44,449 nucleotides of DNA from Curvibacter sp. (GTDB lineage: Bacteria; Pseudomonadota; Gammaproteobacteria; Burkholderiales; Burkholderiaceae_C), in assembly GCA_020621965.1 (NCBI GenBank), contig JAHRYV010000010.1:26071-70519 (forward strand). The letters run 5' to 3'. The first letter of the stretch is position 1. Each line of letters begins with the position of its first letter. Both the position numbers and the translations under genes were made by a program. The notes under the pieces are model-generated. The model was not told the origin of the DNA and did not search any database. It worked only from the letters and a program-made list of their open reading frames with translations. This document shows positions 34,971 to 43,520 of the stretch, in pieces.

Positions 34971-36362
34971 CTAAGCGCGGCCTAATGCGTCGAGCAGCTT
35001 CTGGTGCACGCCGCCAAAGCCGCCATTGCTCATGCACAGGATGTGGTCGCCCGGCTGCGCTGCGGCGACCACCTGTCTGACCAGCTCCTCGATGTTGTCG
35101 GCCACCTGGGCGCGCGTGCCCATGGGGGCCAGCGCCTCGCGCGCGTCCCAGCCCAGCCCGCCGCCGTGGCAGAAGGCCAGGTTGGCATCCTCCAGGCTCC
35201 AGGGCAGCTGGGCTTTCATGGTGCCGAGTTTCATGGTGTTGCTGCGCGGCTCGAACACCGCCAGGATGCGCGCCTGCGGCCCGACCTTGCGCCGCAGCCC
35301 GTCCACCGTGGTGCGGATGGCCGTGGGATGGTGGGCAAAATCGTCGTAGACCGTGATGCCGCGCGCGCTGCCGCGCACCTCCATGCGGCGCTTGACGTTC
35401 TGGAACTCGGCCAGGGCGCGTGCCGCCACGTCGGACGCCACGCCCACGTGCTCGGCCGCGGCAATGGCGGCCAGCGCGTTGAGCTGGTTGTGCACGCCGG
35501 TCAACTCCCACTGCACGCGCGCCACCGGGCGGCCCTGTTGCAGCACCTCGAAATCATGCGGCTCGCCGCGCGCGCAGTAGTCGCTCACGGCGGCGCCGAA
35601 GCTGCGCACCTCGCTCCAGCAGCCGGTGTGCAGCACGCGCGCCAGGCTTTCCTCCAGCCCGTTGACGACGATGCGGCCCGAGCCGGGTACGGTGCGCACC
35701 AAGTGGTGGAACTGGCGCTCGATGGCGGCCAGGTCGTCGAAGATGTCGGCGTGGTCGAACTCCAGGTTGTTCAGGATGGCGGTGCGTGGCCGGTAGTGGA
35801 CGAACTTGCTGCGCTTGTCGAAGAAGGCGGTGTCGTATTCGTCGGCTTCGATCACGAACAGCGGCCGCTGGCCGGCTGCCGCCGGGCCACCCAAGCGGGC
35901 CGAGATGCCGAAGTTCATCGGCACACCACCCACCAGGAAGCCGGGCTGGCGGCCGGCGGCTTCCAGGATCCAGGCCAGCATGGACGTGGTGGTGGTCTTG
36001 CCGTGGGTGCCGGCCACGGCCAGCACATGGCGGCCCTGCAGCACGTGCGCGGCCAGCCATTGCGGGCCGCTGGTGTAGGGGGCGCCGGCTTCCAGGATGG
36101 CTTCCATCAAGGGGAATTTCGGGTTGCCGTCGGCGGCGCGGGCGCGGCTGACCACGTTGCCGATCACGTACATGTCGGGCTGCAGCGCCATCTGCTCGGC
36201 GCCAAAGCCCTCGATCAGTTCGATGCCCAGGGCGCGCAGCTGGTCGCTCATGGGCGGGTAGACGCCGGCATCGCAGCCGGTGACCTTGTGGCCCGCCTCG
36301 CGGGCGAGGGCGGCCAGTCCTCCCATGAAGGTGCCGCAGATGCCGAGGATATGGATATGCAT
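34971..36362 (-). CDS. mpl: Mpl, UDP-MurNAc:L-alanyl-gamma-D-glutamyl-meso-DAP ligase
   Basis: Murein-recycling ligase that attaches recovered tripeptide to UDP-MurNAc. It has 463 residues. The N-terminus MHIHILGICGTFMGGLAALAREAGHKVTG is typical of Mpl; the ATP loop is [14 protein letters not shown]. Further motifs are EADEYDTAFFDKRSKFVHYRP, NNLEFDHADIF and YDDFAHHPTAI. MurC (4386) has the same fold. The ATG lies six bases after a TAGAAT box on the minus strand, so it is probably leaderless and divergent from the next gene. Confidence 0.96.
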   Translation of the reverse strand: MHIHILGICGTFMGGLAALAREAGHKVTGCDAGVYPPMSDQLRALGIELIEGFGAEQMALQPDMYVIGNVVSRARAADGNPKFPLMEAILEAGAPYTSGPQWLAAHVLQGRHVLAVAGTHGKTTTTSMLAWILEAAGRQPGFLVGGVPMNFGISARLGGPAAAGQRPLFVIEADEYDTAFFDKRSKFVHYRPRTAILNNLEFDHADIFDDLAAIERQFHHLVRTVPGSGRIVVNGLEESLARVLHTGCWSEVRSFGAAVSDYCARGEPHDFEVLQQGRPVARVQWELTGVHNQLNALAAIAAAEHVGVASDVAARALAEFQNVKRRMEVRGSARGITVYDDFAHHPTAIRTTVDGLRRKVGPQARILAVFEPRSNTMKLGTMKAQLPWSLEDANLAFCHGGGLGWDAREALAPMGTRAQVADNIEELVRQVVAAAQPGDHILCMSNGGFGGVHQKLLDALGRA

Positions 36363-36368
36363 CGGGCA

Positions 36369-36374
36369 ATTCTA
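36369..36374 (-). promoter_or_regulatory. -10-like box of mpl
   Basis: TAGAAT on the minus strand, six bases before ATG 36362. A CACAAT box for the divergent gene is at 36408-36413, so both promoters fit within 58 bases. Confidence 0.5.
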
Positions 36375-36420
36375 GGGGGTGCTCCACTCGCCAGCGCCCG
36401 GTCGGCGCACAATGGCGGCT

Positions 36421-37014
36421 GTGAGCGTGCAACAGGAAATCGCCGCGGCAGCGGCCCAGATGGTGGTGGACGAGGGACTGGAATATGGCCCGGCCAAGCG
36501 GCGCGCCGTGCGTCAGCTCGGTTTGCCGCCGCGCACGGCCCTGCCGGGCAACGATGAGGTGGAGGATGCGGTGCGCGAGTACATCGCCGTCTTCTGCGCC
36601 GATACCCAGCCGGCTGAACTGCTGGCCCTGCGCCGGCTGGCCTTGGGCTGGATGCAGCGGCTGGAGCGCTTCCGGCCGCATCTGAGCGGGGCGGTCTGGC
36701 ACGGCACCGCCACCCGCCTGTCCGACATCTACCTCCAGCTGTTCTGCGAGGACGAGAAGTCGGCCGAGATCGCCCTGATCGACATGGGCGTGGCCTACGA
36801 GCCGCGCACCGTGACCGGCCTGCACCAGGAGGCGGTCGAGGCCCTGAGTTTTCACGCTCCCTGCCGGGAGTTGGGGGAAACGATCGGGGTGCATTTGATG
36901 ATCCATGATCTGGATGATCTGCGCGGGGCGCTGCTGCGCGACAGCAAGGGCCGGACGCCGCGCGGTGACTTGGCGGCAGTACGCCGGCTGTTGAGTGAAA
37001 TAGAAAGTAATTGA
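36421..37014 (+). CDS. Unrecognised protein coupled to tlpA, possible degenerate nucleotidyltransferase fold
   Basis: A 197-residue soluble protein with no signal peptide or membrane segment. I place the start at GTG 36421, seven bases after CACAAT, rather than at ATG 36412 within that box. The N-terminal half is helical (PAKRRAVRQLGLPPRTALPG; DEVEDAVREYIAVF). The stretch WHGTATRLSDIYLQLFCEDE resembles the G-(S/T)-x5-D-h-(D/E) core of polymerase beta-type nucleotidyltransferases, but Tyr replaces the second acidic residue, so activity is doubtful. The stop overlaps the tlpA start (TGATG), implying co-translation. I assign no function. Confidence 0.75.
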   Translation: MSVQQEIAAAAAQMVVDEGLEYGPAKRRAVRQLGLPPRTALPGNDEVEDAVREYIAVFCADTQPAELLALRRLALGWMQRLERFRPHLSGAVWHGTATRLSDIYLQLFCEDEKSAEIALIDMGVAYEPRTVTGLHQEAVEALSFHAPCRELGETIGVHLMIHDLDDLRGALLRDSKGRTPRGDLAAVRRLLSEIESN

Positions 37015-37568
37015 TGAAGCTTGTGGAGCAGGAAAACAGCAAGAGCCGGACGCGCCGGCGCACCCTGTATGCCATGGCGGCGGCCGTGGCCGGTCTGGCC
37101 GGTGCCGGCCTGGCCTGGTGGCGTTACTCGCCCGCGCCGGTGGACGAGGGGGCCATGCCCGGGCTCTGGCAACTGGAGTTCGATACACCGGCGGGTACGA
37201 AACTGGCGCTGCAGGGTCTGCGCGGGCGTCCCCTGCTGATCAACTTCTGGGCCACTTGGTGTCCGCCGTGCATCGAAGAGCTGCCGCTATTGAATGCGTT
37301 CTACCGGGAAAATGCCGCCAACGGTTGGCAAATAGTCGGCATTGCGGTCGATAAACTGGAGCCGGTCAAGGCTTTCCTGGCCCGCCAGCCGCTGGCATTT
37401 CCGGTGGCGCTGGCCGGCATGGAGGGCCTGACTCTGAGCAAAACGCTGGGCAATCAGGTGGGCGGTTTGCCCTTTACGGTGCTGATCGGTGCCGACGGCC
37501 GGGTTCTGAATCGCAAGATCGGCAAGCTTTCAGAGCAGGATTTGGCACTTTGGCGGGCCTTGAAGTGA
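37014..37568 (+). CDS. TlpA-family thioredoxin-like protein
   Basis: A 184-residue membrane-anchored thiol-disulfide protein facing the periplasm. After a basic start (KSRTRRR) comes a membrane segment at about residues 17-36 (TLYAMAAAVAGLAGAGLAWW). The thioredoxin-like domain has LLINFWATWCPPCIEELPLLNAF with the active WCPPC at 82-86 and the cis-Pro region GGLPFTVLIGADG. Such proteins reduce or shuffle disulfides, for example in cytochrome c maturation; the substrate here is unknown. ATG 37014 overlaps the previous stop. Confidence 0.92.
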   Translation: MKLVEQENSKSRTRRRTLYAMAAAVAGLAGAGLAWWRYSPAPVDEGAMPGLWQLEFDTPAGTKLALQGLRGRPLLINFWATWCPPCIEELPLLNAFYRENAANGWQIVGIAVDKLEPVKAFLARQPLAFPVALAGMEGLTLSKTLGNQVGGLPFTVLIGADGRVLNRKIGKLSEQDLALWRALK

Positions 37569-37695
37569 CGATCCCAAGATCGCTTATGATGTCGCCCTGC
37601 TGTGCTCAGCGCACAATTTCGCCGTAGATGGCTGGGAATTGCTACAAATTGTTCTAAATTAGTGGCAGTCCCGAATAACGACGTTGGAGATCCCC
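37569..37695 (+). other. tlpA-accB intergenic stretch; probable accB promoter
   Basis: 127 bases without a gene. It starts with a small CGATC/GATCG palindrome and contains an AT-rich patch at 37636-37662 (GCTACAAATTGTTCTAAATT) that is likely to hold the accB promoter. In many relatives aroQ (type II dehydroquinase) occupies this place; I see no remnant of it. Confidence 0.45.
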
Positions 37696-38160
37696 ATGGA
37701 TTTGCGAAAACTCAAGACTTTGATCGATCTGGTGTCCGATTCGAACGTGTCGGAGCTGGAAATCACCGAAGCCGAAGGCAAGGTGCGCATCGTCAAGGCC
37801 GGTCCCGCGATGGTTCAGGCCTACCAGATGCCGGTCCAGATGGCCGCGCCCATGGCGGCCGCCCCGGCCGCGGCCCCCGCCGCTGTCGCGGCACCGGCCG
37901 CCCCCGCGGCTGCGCCGGCCGCCGCCGGCCATGCCGTCAAGGCGCCCATGGTCGGTACCTTCTACCGTGCGGCCTCGCCCGGTGCCAAGGCTTTTGTCGA
38001 AGTGGGCCAGACGGTCAAGGAAGGCGAGACGATCTGCATCATCGAAGCCATGAAGATCCTGAACGAGATCGAGGCTGACAAGGCCGGCACCGTGACCCAG
38101 ATCCTGTGTGAAAACGGCCAGGCGGTGGAATACGGCCAGCCCATGTTCATCATCGAATAA
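37696..38160 (+). CDS. accB: AccB, biotin carboxyl carrier protein of acetyl-CoA carboxylase
   Basis: Carrier protein of acetyl-CoA carboxylase, the first committed step of fatty acid synthesis. It has 154 residues: the N-terminal domain [31 protein letters not shown], a Pro/Ala linker (~50-77), then the biotinyl domain with the biotin-accepting Lys120 in [14 protein letters not shown]. It is preceded by a GGAG site. accC follows after 12 bases, as usual. Confidence 0.97.
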   Translation: MDLRKLKTLIDLVSDSNVSELEITEAEGKVRIVKAGPAMVQAYQMPVQMAAPMAAAPAAAPAAVAAPAAPAAAPAAAGHAVKAPMVGTFYRAASPGAKAFVEVGQTVKEGETICIIEAMKILNEIEADKAGTVTQILCENGQAVEYGQPMFIIE

Positions 38161-38172
38161 GGCAGCCCCTTC

Positions 38173-39522
<1,350 letters not shown>

Positions 39523-39612
39523 CCCCCCTGAGGCGCTGACGCGCCTTCCCCCCGCGGTAGCGGGGGGACACTCCCAGTGGACCGGCAGAGCCGGATCCAC
39601 GGGAGCCCGCGA
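39523..39612. repeat. Dispersed intergenic repeat, copy 3 (accC-prmA gap)
   Basis: The best-defined copy. It starts directly after the accC stop with CCCCCCTGAGGCGCTGACGC, has a perfect 8-bp hairpin (CCCCCCGC/GCGGGGGG with a GGTA loop, about 39548-39567), and ends with ACCGGCAGAGCCGGATCCAC. It matches the copy at 25540-25640 (opposite orientation) over its left half and the one at 34858-34958 over its right half. Confidence 0.72.
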
Positions 39613-39633
39613 ATTTAACCCCCTAGGCACACC

Positions 39634-40518
39634 ATGTACGAACTTCGGCTGCTTTGCCCCCAGGACCGCGTCGAGGTGCTGGGCGATGCGCTCGATGCGC
39701 TCGACGCCCTGAGTGTCAGCGTCGAGGACGCCGACGCCCAGACTGAGGCCGAGCAGGCCCTGTTCGGTGAGCCCGGCATGCCGCCGCCGGCCGAGGGCTG
39801 GCAGCGGTCGCGCATCCTGGCCCTGTTCCCCACCCGCGCCGCGGCCGACGAGGCGGCGGCGCTGCTGCAGGCTCAGGACTTCTTCGGCGATTGCCGGGTG
39901 CTGGGTGTGGCCGACGTGCCCGAGCAGGACTGGGTGCGTCTGACGCAGTCGCAGTTCGCGCCGGTCGATATCACCCCCGAATTCTGGATCGTGCCGACCT
40001 GGCACGAGCCGCCGGCGCAGGCCAGGACCATCATCCGCCTCGATCCGGGCCTGGCCTTCGGCACCGGCACCCACCCGACCACACGCATGTGCCTGCGCTG
40101 GATCGCGGGTCATGGCGCGCAGGGCCTGGGCCGCGTGCTCGACTATGGTTGTGGCTCCGGCATTCTGGCCATCGGCGCGGCCAAGTTCGGCGCCCGCGAC
40201 ATCGACGCCGTCGACATCGACGAGGCCGCGGTGGCGTCGACCCGCCTGAATGCCGAGGCCAATGCGGTGACCCTGCGCGCCGGTCTGCCCGAGCTGGTCC
40301 AGGGCCAGTACCAGACCGTGCTGGCCAACATCCTGGCCACGCCGCTCAAGGTGCTGGCCCCCTTGCTGTGTTCGCGCGTGGCGCCCGGCGGCGCCCTGGT
40401 GCTGGCCGGCATCCTGGAGCGGCAGGCGGACGAGCTGAAGCAGGCCTATGCGCCACATTGCCAACTGGTGGTCTCCGACAGCGAGGACGGCTGGGTGTTG
40501 ATGACGGCCCGGCTCTGA
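39634..40518 (+). CDS. prmA: PrmA, ribosomal protein L11 methyltransferase
   Basis: SAM-dependent enzyme that trimethylates lysines and the N-terminus of ribosomal protein L11. It has 294 residues. The N-terminal recognition domain (MYELRLLCPQDRVEVLGDALDAL) is followed by the catalytic domain, with RLDPGLAFGTGTHPTTRMCLRW, the SAM motif VLDYGCGSGILAIGAAKFGA and the NILATPL motif. It follows accC across a repeat, a common betaproteobacterial order. Confidence 0.96.
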   Translation: MYELRLLCPQDRVEVLGDALDALDALSVSVEDADAQTEAEQALFGEPGMPPPAEGWQRSRILALFPTRAAADEAAALLQAQDFFGDCRVLGVADVPEQDWVRLTQSQFAPVDITPEFWIVPTWHEPPAQARTIIRLDPGLAFGTGTHPTTRMCLRWIAGHGAQGLGRVLDYGCGSGILAIGAAKFGARDIDAVDIDEAAVASTRLNAEANAVTLRAGLPELVQGQYQTVLANILATPLKVLAPLLCSRVAPGGALVLAGILERQADELKQAYAPHCQLVVSDSEDGWVLMTARL

Positions 40519-40534
40519 CGCCGGGACGGGCTCT

Positions 40535-40540
40535 TACAAT
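40535..40540 (+). promoter_or_regulatory. -10-like box of the DUF3426 gene
   Basis: TACAAT ends eight bases before ATG 40549, in the 30-base gap after prmA. Confidence 0.45.
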
Positions 40541-40548
40541 CGCCAGCC

Positions 40549-41535
40549 ATGAGCCTGATCACACGTTGCCCTGCCTGCCGGACGATGTTCAAGGTCGTCC
40601 CGGACCAGTTGCGCATCTCCCAGGGCTGGGTGCGTTGCGGCAAGTGCGAGGAAGTGTTTGATGCCGCCGCCCATATGCAGGAGGGTGTCGCCCAGGACGA
40701 CGCTGCCGCCGCGGACGATGGCCCGGACACGGTGGCTCTCGAACGGGCGGGCCAGGACGACGTCGCCACCGAAGCCGCAGCGCAGCAGGCTGTGCCCGGC
40801 GGGACGCCGACGCCCGCAGCGGACACACCGGCGGTCGGCGAACTGAGCTTCGAGTTGCAGGCGCCTGCGGCCGGCCCGGTCGGGGCGACGGAGCCGGCTG
40901 CGCCCAGCCCCGGGCAAGAACCCCAAAGCACGGCCGGCGAGGTGGCGCCCGTGATCGCCGTCCCCAAGGTGCGACCACGTGAGCCCGAGCCGGACGAGGA
41001 CGAGGCCGTGGCCGAACTGTCCTTCATGCGCGATGCCCAGCGGACGTCGCGTTGGCACCGCCCGCTGGTGCGGGCGACACTGATGGTCCTGTGCCTGCTG
41101 CTGCTGGCCGGCCTGGCGGGGCAGTTCATGGTGCACGAACGCAACCGTATCGCGGCCATCGAGCCGGCGCTCAAGCCGCTGCTCGAGGATGTCTGCCTGC
41201 TGCTGGACTGCCGCGTCGGCCCCTTGCAGCAGATCGAATCGGTGGTCATCGACAGCTCGGCGTTCAGCAAGACCAAGGGTGATGTCTACCGTCTCAGTCT
41301 GACCCTCAAGAACAACGCCCCCATCGATCTGGCCATGCCGGCGGTGGAATTGGCGCTGACCGATACCCTGGACCAGGCGCTGCTGCGGCGTGTGCTTCTC
41401 CCCGAGGAACTGGGGGGGAAGTCCGGTGTCATCCCGGCGGCTTCCGAGATCCAGAGCACGCTGGTGCTGACGATCAAGACCAATGGCAACGGTGAGCGCG
41501 TGGCGGGCTACCGGTTGCTTGCTTTTTATCCCTGA
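40549..41535 (+). CDS. Zinc-ribbon, membrane-anchored DUF3426 protein
   Basis: A 328-residue protein. The N-terminal zinc ribbon of MJ0042 type has two CxxC pairs (TRCPACRTMFKVV; RCGKCEEVFD). A disordered, acidic Ala/Pro region (~45-160) follows, then one membrane segment at about residues 179-197 (RATLMVLCLLLLAGLAGQF) and a periplasmic beta-rich DUF3426 domain (VVIDSSAFSKTKGDVYRLSLTLKNNAPIDLAMPAVELALTD). The function is unknown. It often follows prmA in this group. Confidence 0.9.
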   Translation: MSLITRCPACRTMFKVVPDQLRISQGWVRCGKCEEVFDAAAHMQEGVAQDDAAAADDGPDTVALERAGQDDVATEAAAQQAVPGGTPTPAADTPAVGELSFELQAPAAGPVGATEPAAPSPGQEPQSTAGEVAPVIAVPKVRPREPEPDEDEAVAELSFMRDAQRTSRWHRPLVRATLMVLCLLLLAGLAGQFMVHERNRIAAIEPALKPLLEDVCLLLDCRVGPLQQIESVVIDSSAFSKTKGDVYRLSLTLKNNAPIDLAMPAVELALTDTLDQALLRRVLLPEELGGKSGVIPAASEIQSTLVLTIKTNGNGERVAGYRLLAFYP

Positions 41536-41556
41536 CCTTCCTGGAAAACGTTTCCC

Positions 41557-42459
41557 ATGGCAACACTCATCTGCGGCTCGCTGGCCTTCGACACCATCAT
41601 GAACTTCGAGGGCCGCTTTGCCGAGCAGATCCTGCCCGACCAGCTGCACATCCTCAATGTGTCCTTCCTGGTGCCCACGCTGCGGCGCGACTTTGGCGGC
41701 TGCGCCGGCAACATCGCCTATGCACTCAAGGCGCTGGGCGGCACGCCCCTGCCCATGGCCACGGTCGGCAACGATGGCGCCGGCTACCTGGCGCGCCTGC
41801 GCGAACTCGGCATCGACACCCGGCACGTGCGCGAGATCGGCGACACCTATACCGCGCAGGCGTTGATCATGACCGATCGCGACAACAACCAGATCACGGC
41901 CTTCCATCCCGGCGCCATGATGCAGGCCCATGTCACGCGCATCGAGCCCCATCCCGACGTCAAGCTGGGCATCATCTCGCCCGACGGGCGCGACGCCATG
42001 CTGGAGCACGCCGAGCAGTTCAAGGCGGCCGGCGTTCCCTTTGTGTTCGACCCGGGCCAGGGCCTTCCCATGTTCGACGGCAAGGACCTGGCGCATTTCG
42101 TCGAACTTGCCAGCTGGGTCACCGTGAATGACTACGAAGGCAAGATGCTGTGCGAGCGCACCGGCTGGAGCGCGGCGGAGATCTCGCGCAAGGTGCGTGG
42201 CCTGGTCATCACGCTGGGCCACGAAGGCAGCGAGGTCTGGGTCGACGGCAGCAAGACCCTGGTGCCGCCGGTCCAGGCTGCGGCGGTGGTCGATCCGACA
42301 GGCTGTGGTGACGCCTACCGTGGCGGCCTGCTCTACGGCCTGGAACGCGGCTGGTCGCTGGAGCGTTCGGCGGAACTCGGCAACCGCATGGGCTCACACA
42401 AGATCGCGCACCGCGGCCCGCAGAACTACACCGTCTCGCCGGCGGCCTTCGGCGCCTGA
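41557..42459 (+). CDS. PfkB-family carbohydrate (adenosine-type) kinase
   Basis: A 300-residue ribokinase-fold kinase. The N-terminus TLICGSLAFDTIMNFEGRFAEQI, the substrate motif RRDFGGCAGNIAYALKALGG, and the PfkB signature 2 with the catalytic Asp (DPTGCGDAYRGGLLYGLERG) are clear. The sequence resembles adenosine kinase-like members, but substrate cannot be decided from motifs. It follows the DUF3426 gene by 21 bases and converges on the YggU gene. Confidence 0.9.
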   Translation: MATLICGSLAFDTIMNFEGRFAEQILPDQLHILNVSFLVPTLRRDFGGCAGNIAYALKALGGTPLPMATVGNDGAGYLARLRELGIDTRHVREIGDTYTAQALIMTDRDNNQITAFHPGAMMQAHVTRIEPHPDVKLGIISPDGRDAMLEHAEQFKAAGVPFVFDPGQGLPMFDGKDLAHFVELASWVTVNDYEGKMLCERTGWSAAEISRKVRGLVITLGHEGSEVWVDGSKTLVPPVQAAAVVDPTGCGDAYRGGLLYGLERGWSLERSAELGNRMGSHKIAHRGPQNYTVSPAAFGA

Positions 42460-42472
42460 GGCGCGGCGCGTT

Positions 42473-42796
42473 TCAATCCTCCGGCTGCAGGCCGGCCCAG
42501 TTCGCCTGGGTGATATGGCTGGCGGCCACGCGCAGCTGTTTGCGGCGCGCCGCAGCGCCGCGCAGCAGTTCGACCGCACTCTTGGGCACGCCCAGCATCT
42601 TGGCCAGCCAGGCCTGCAGCGCCAGATTGGCCTTGCCGTCCACCGGCGGCGCGTGCAGGCGCACGCGCAGGGCGCCGTCGTGCAGACCCTGGATCTCGGT
42701 CCGGGCGGCATTGGGCATCACGTGCACGTCGACGAGCACGCTGCCGTCCTTCTGCTGATGCAGAAACGGCAGGTTCGGCAGGGGGCTGGAGGACAT
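42473..42796 (-). CDS. YggU/DUF167 family protein
   Basis: A 107-residue protein of the DUF167 family. The signature is VDVHVMPNAARTEIQGLHDGALRVRLHAPPVDGKANLALQAWLAKMLGVPKSAVELLRG. Structure-determined members have a small alpha/beta fold with no established function. It converges on the kinase gene 13 bases away and lies downstream of the H1-like gene's terminator. Confidence 0.93.
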   Translation of the reverse strand: MSSSPLPNLPFLHQQKDGSVLVDVHVMPNAARTEIQGLHDGALRVRLHAPPVDGKANLALQAWLAKMLGVPKSAVELLRGAAARRKQLRVAASHITQANWAGLQPED

Positions 42797-42822
42797 GAGC
42801 GCGGTTCAGGGCGGAAACTAAA

Positions 42823-42852
42823 AAGCCCGTTGCCTGGGCAGGCAACGGGCTT
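42823..42852 (-). terminator. Intrinsic terminator of the H1-like gene
   Basis: A 13-bp perfect stem (42823-42835 with 42840-42852; core AGCCCGTTGCC/GGCAACGGGCT) with a four-base loop. On the minus strand it is followed by TTTTTAGTTT. It is 15 bases after the stop of the H1-like gene. Confidence 0.93.
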
Positions 42853-42867
42853 GCGGCCTAGGTCGTC

Positions 42868-43347
42868 TCAGGGACGGCTGGCCGTGGGGAAGGGCCATGC
42901 GGCCTGCGGGTTCAGAGTGGTCTGAGCCGCAGGAGCCGCGGGGGCCGGTGCTGCAGCAGGTTTCGCAGCAGGCTTTTTCGCAGCTTTCTTCGCCGGCTTC
43001 TTGGCGGCCTTCTTCGCAGCAGGCTTTTTCGCAGCCGGTTTCTTGGCAGCGGCCTTCTTCGCTACTTTCTTGGCAGCCTTTTTCGCAGCGGGCTTCTTGG
43101 CAGCGGCTTTCTTGGCGGCCGGCTTCTTGGCAGCAGCCTTTTTCGCAGCGGGCTTCTTCGCAGCGGCTTTCTTGGCGGCCGGCTTCTTGGCGGCAGCCTT
43201 CTTCACTGCGGGCTTCTTGGCGGCGGCCTTCTTGGCAGCCGGTTTCTTGGCGGCGACTTTCTTCGCTGCCGGCTTCTTGGCTACAGCCTTCTTGGCTGCG
43301 GGTTTCTTCGCGACGGCCTTCTTAGCCGCTTTTTTTGCAGTTGCCAT
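42868..43347 (-). CDS. Histone H1-like Lys/Ala/Pro repeat protein
   Basis: A 159-residue, very basic low-complexity protein built from AAKKPAAKK-type units, resembling the tail of eukaryotic H1 and the bacterial AlgP/BpH1-like proteins. It has no folded domain; residues 14-93 form eight 10-residue units, and the C-terminus ([20 protein letters not shown]) is neutral. Such proteins bind DNA non-specifically and may condense the nucleoid or affect transcription. The start has AAGGAGA upstream, and a strong terminator follows. Confidence 0.9.
   Translation of the reverse strand: MATAKKAAKKAVAKKPAAKKAVAKKPAAKKVAAKKPAAKKAAAKKPAVKKAAAKKPAAKKAAAKKPAAKKAAAKKPAAKKAAAKKPAAKKAAKKVAKKAAAKKPAAKKPAAKKAAKKPAKKAAKKPAAKPAAAPAPAAPAAQTTLNPQAAWPFPTASRP
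43069..43308 (-). repeat. Coding tandem repeat, eight 30-bp units
   Basis: Eight imperfect 30-bp units within the H1-like gene encode [10 protein letters not shown] with small changes (KAVA, KVAA, PAVK). Unit number could vary by slippage or recombination without frameshift. Confidence 0.85.
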
Positions 43348-43379
43348 TTCATTTCTCCTTGATCAAGTTACAAAGAGCA

Positions 43380-43405
43380 CTTCATGCGTGTTGGGATACA
43401 TGAAG
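43380..43405. promoter_or_regulatory. Inverted repeat upstream of the H1-like gene
   Basis: CTTCATG (43380-43386) and CATGAAG (43399-43405) are a perfect 7-bp inverted pair, followed by another half-site TTCATGA near 43410. It lies 33 bases before the H1-like start, in the 173-base nrdB-H1 gap, and could be an operator or an mRNA hairpin. Confidence 0.35.
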
Positions 43406-43520
43406 CGATTCATGAGGCTGGGGTAAGGCCCAACGCCATGAACAGGGGTGCACAGGCTGGCGCCGCTCTCTGTGGAGCGGTAGACAGCCGGTGCGATTCG
43501 GGAAGCCATAGATTGATTTT

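Noticed and set aside
43069-43308. Regular ~30-bp repeats that at first look like a CRISPR array
   Set aside because: There are no unique spacers. The period is a coding repeat of [10 protein letters not shown] in frame.
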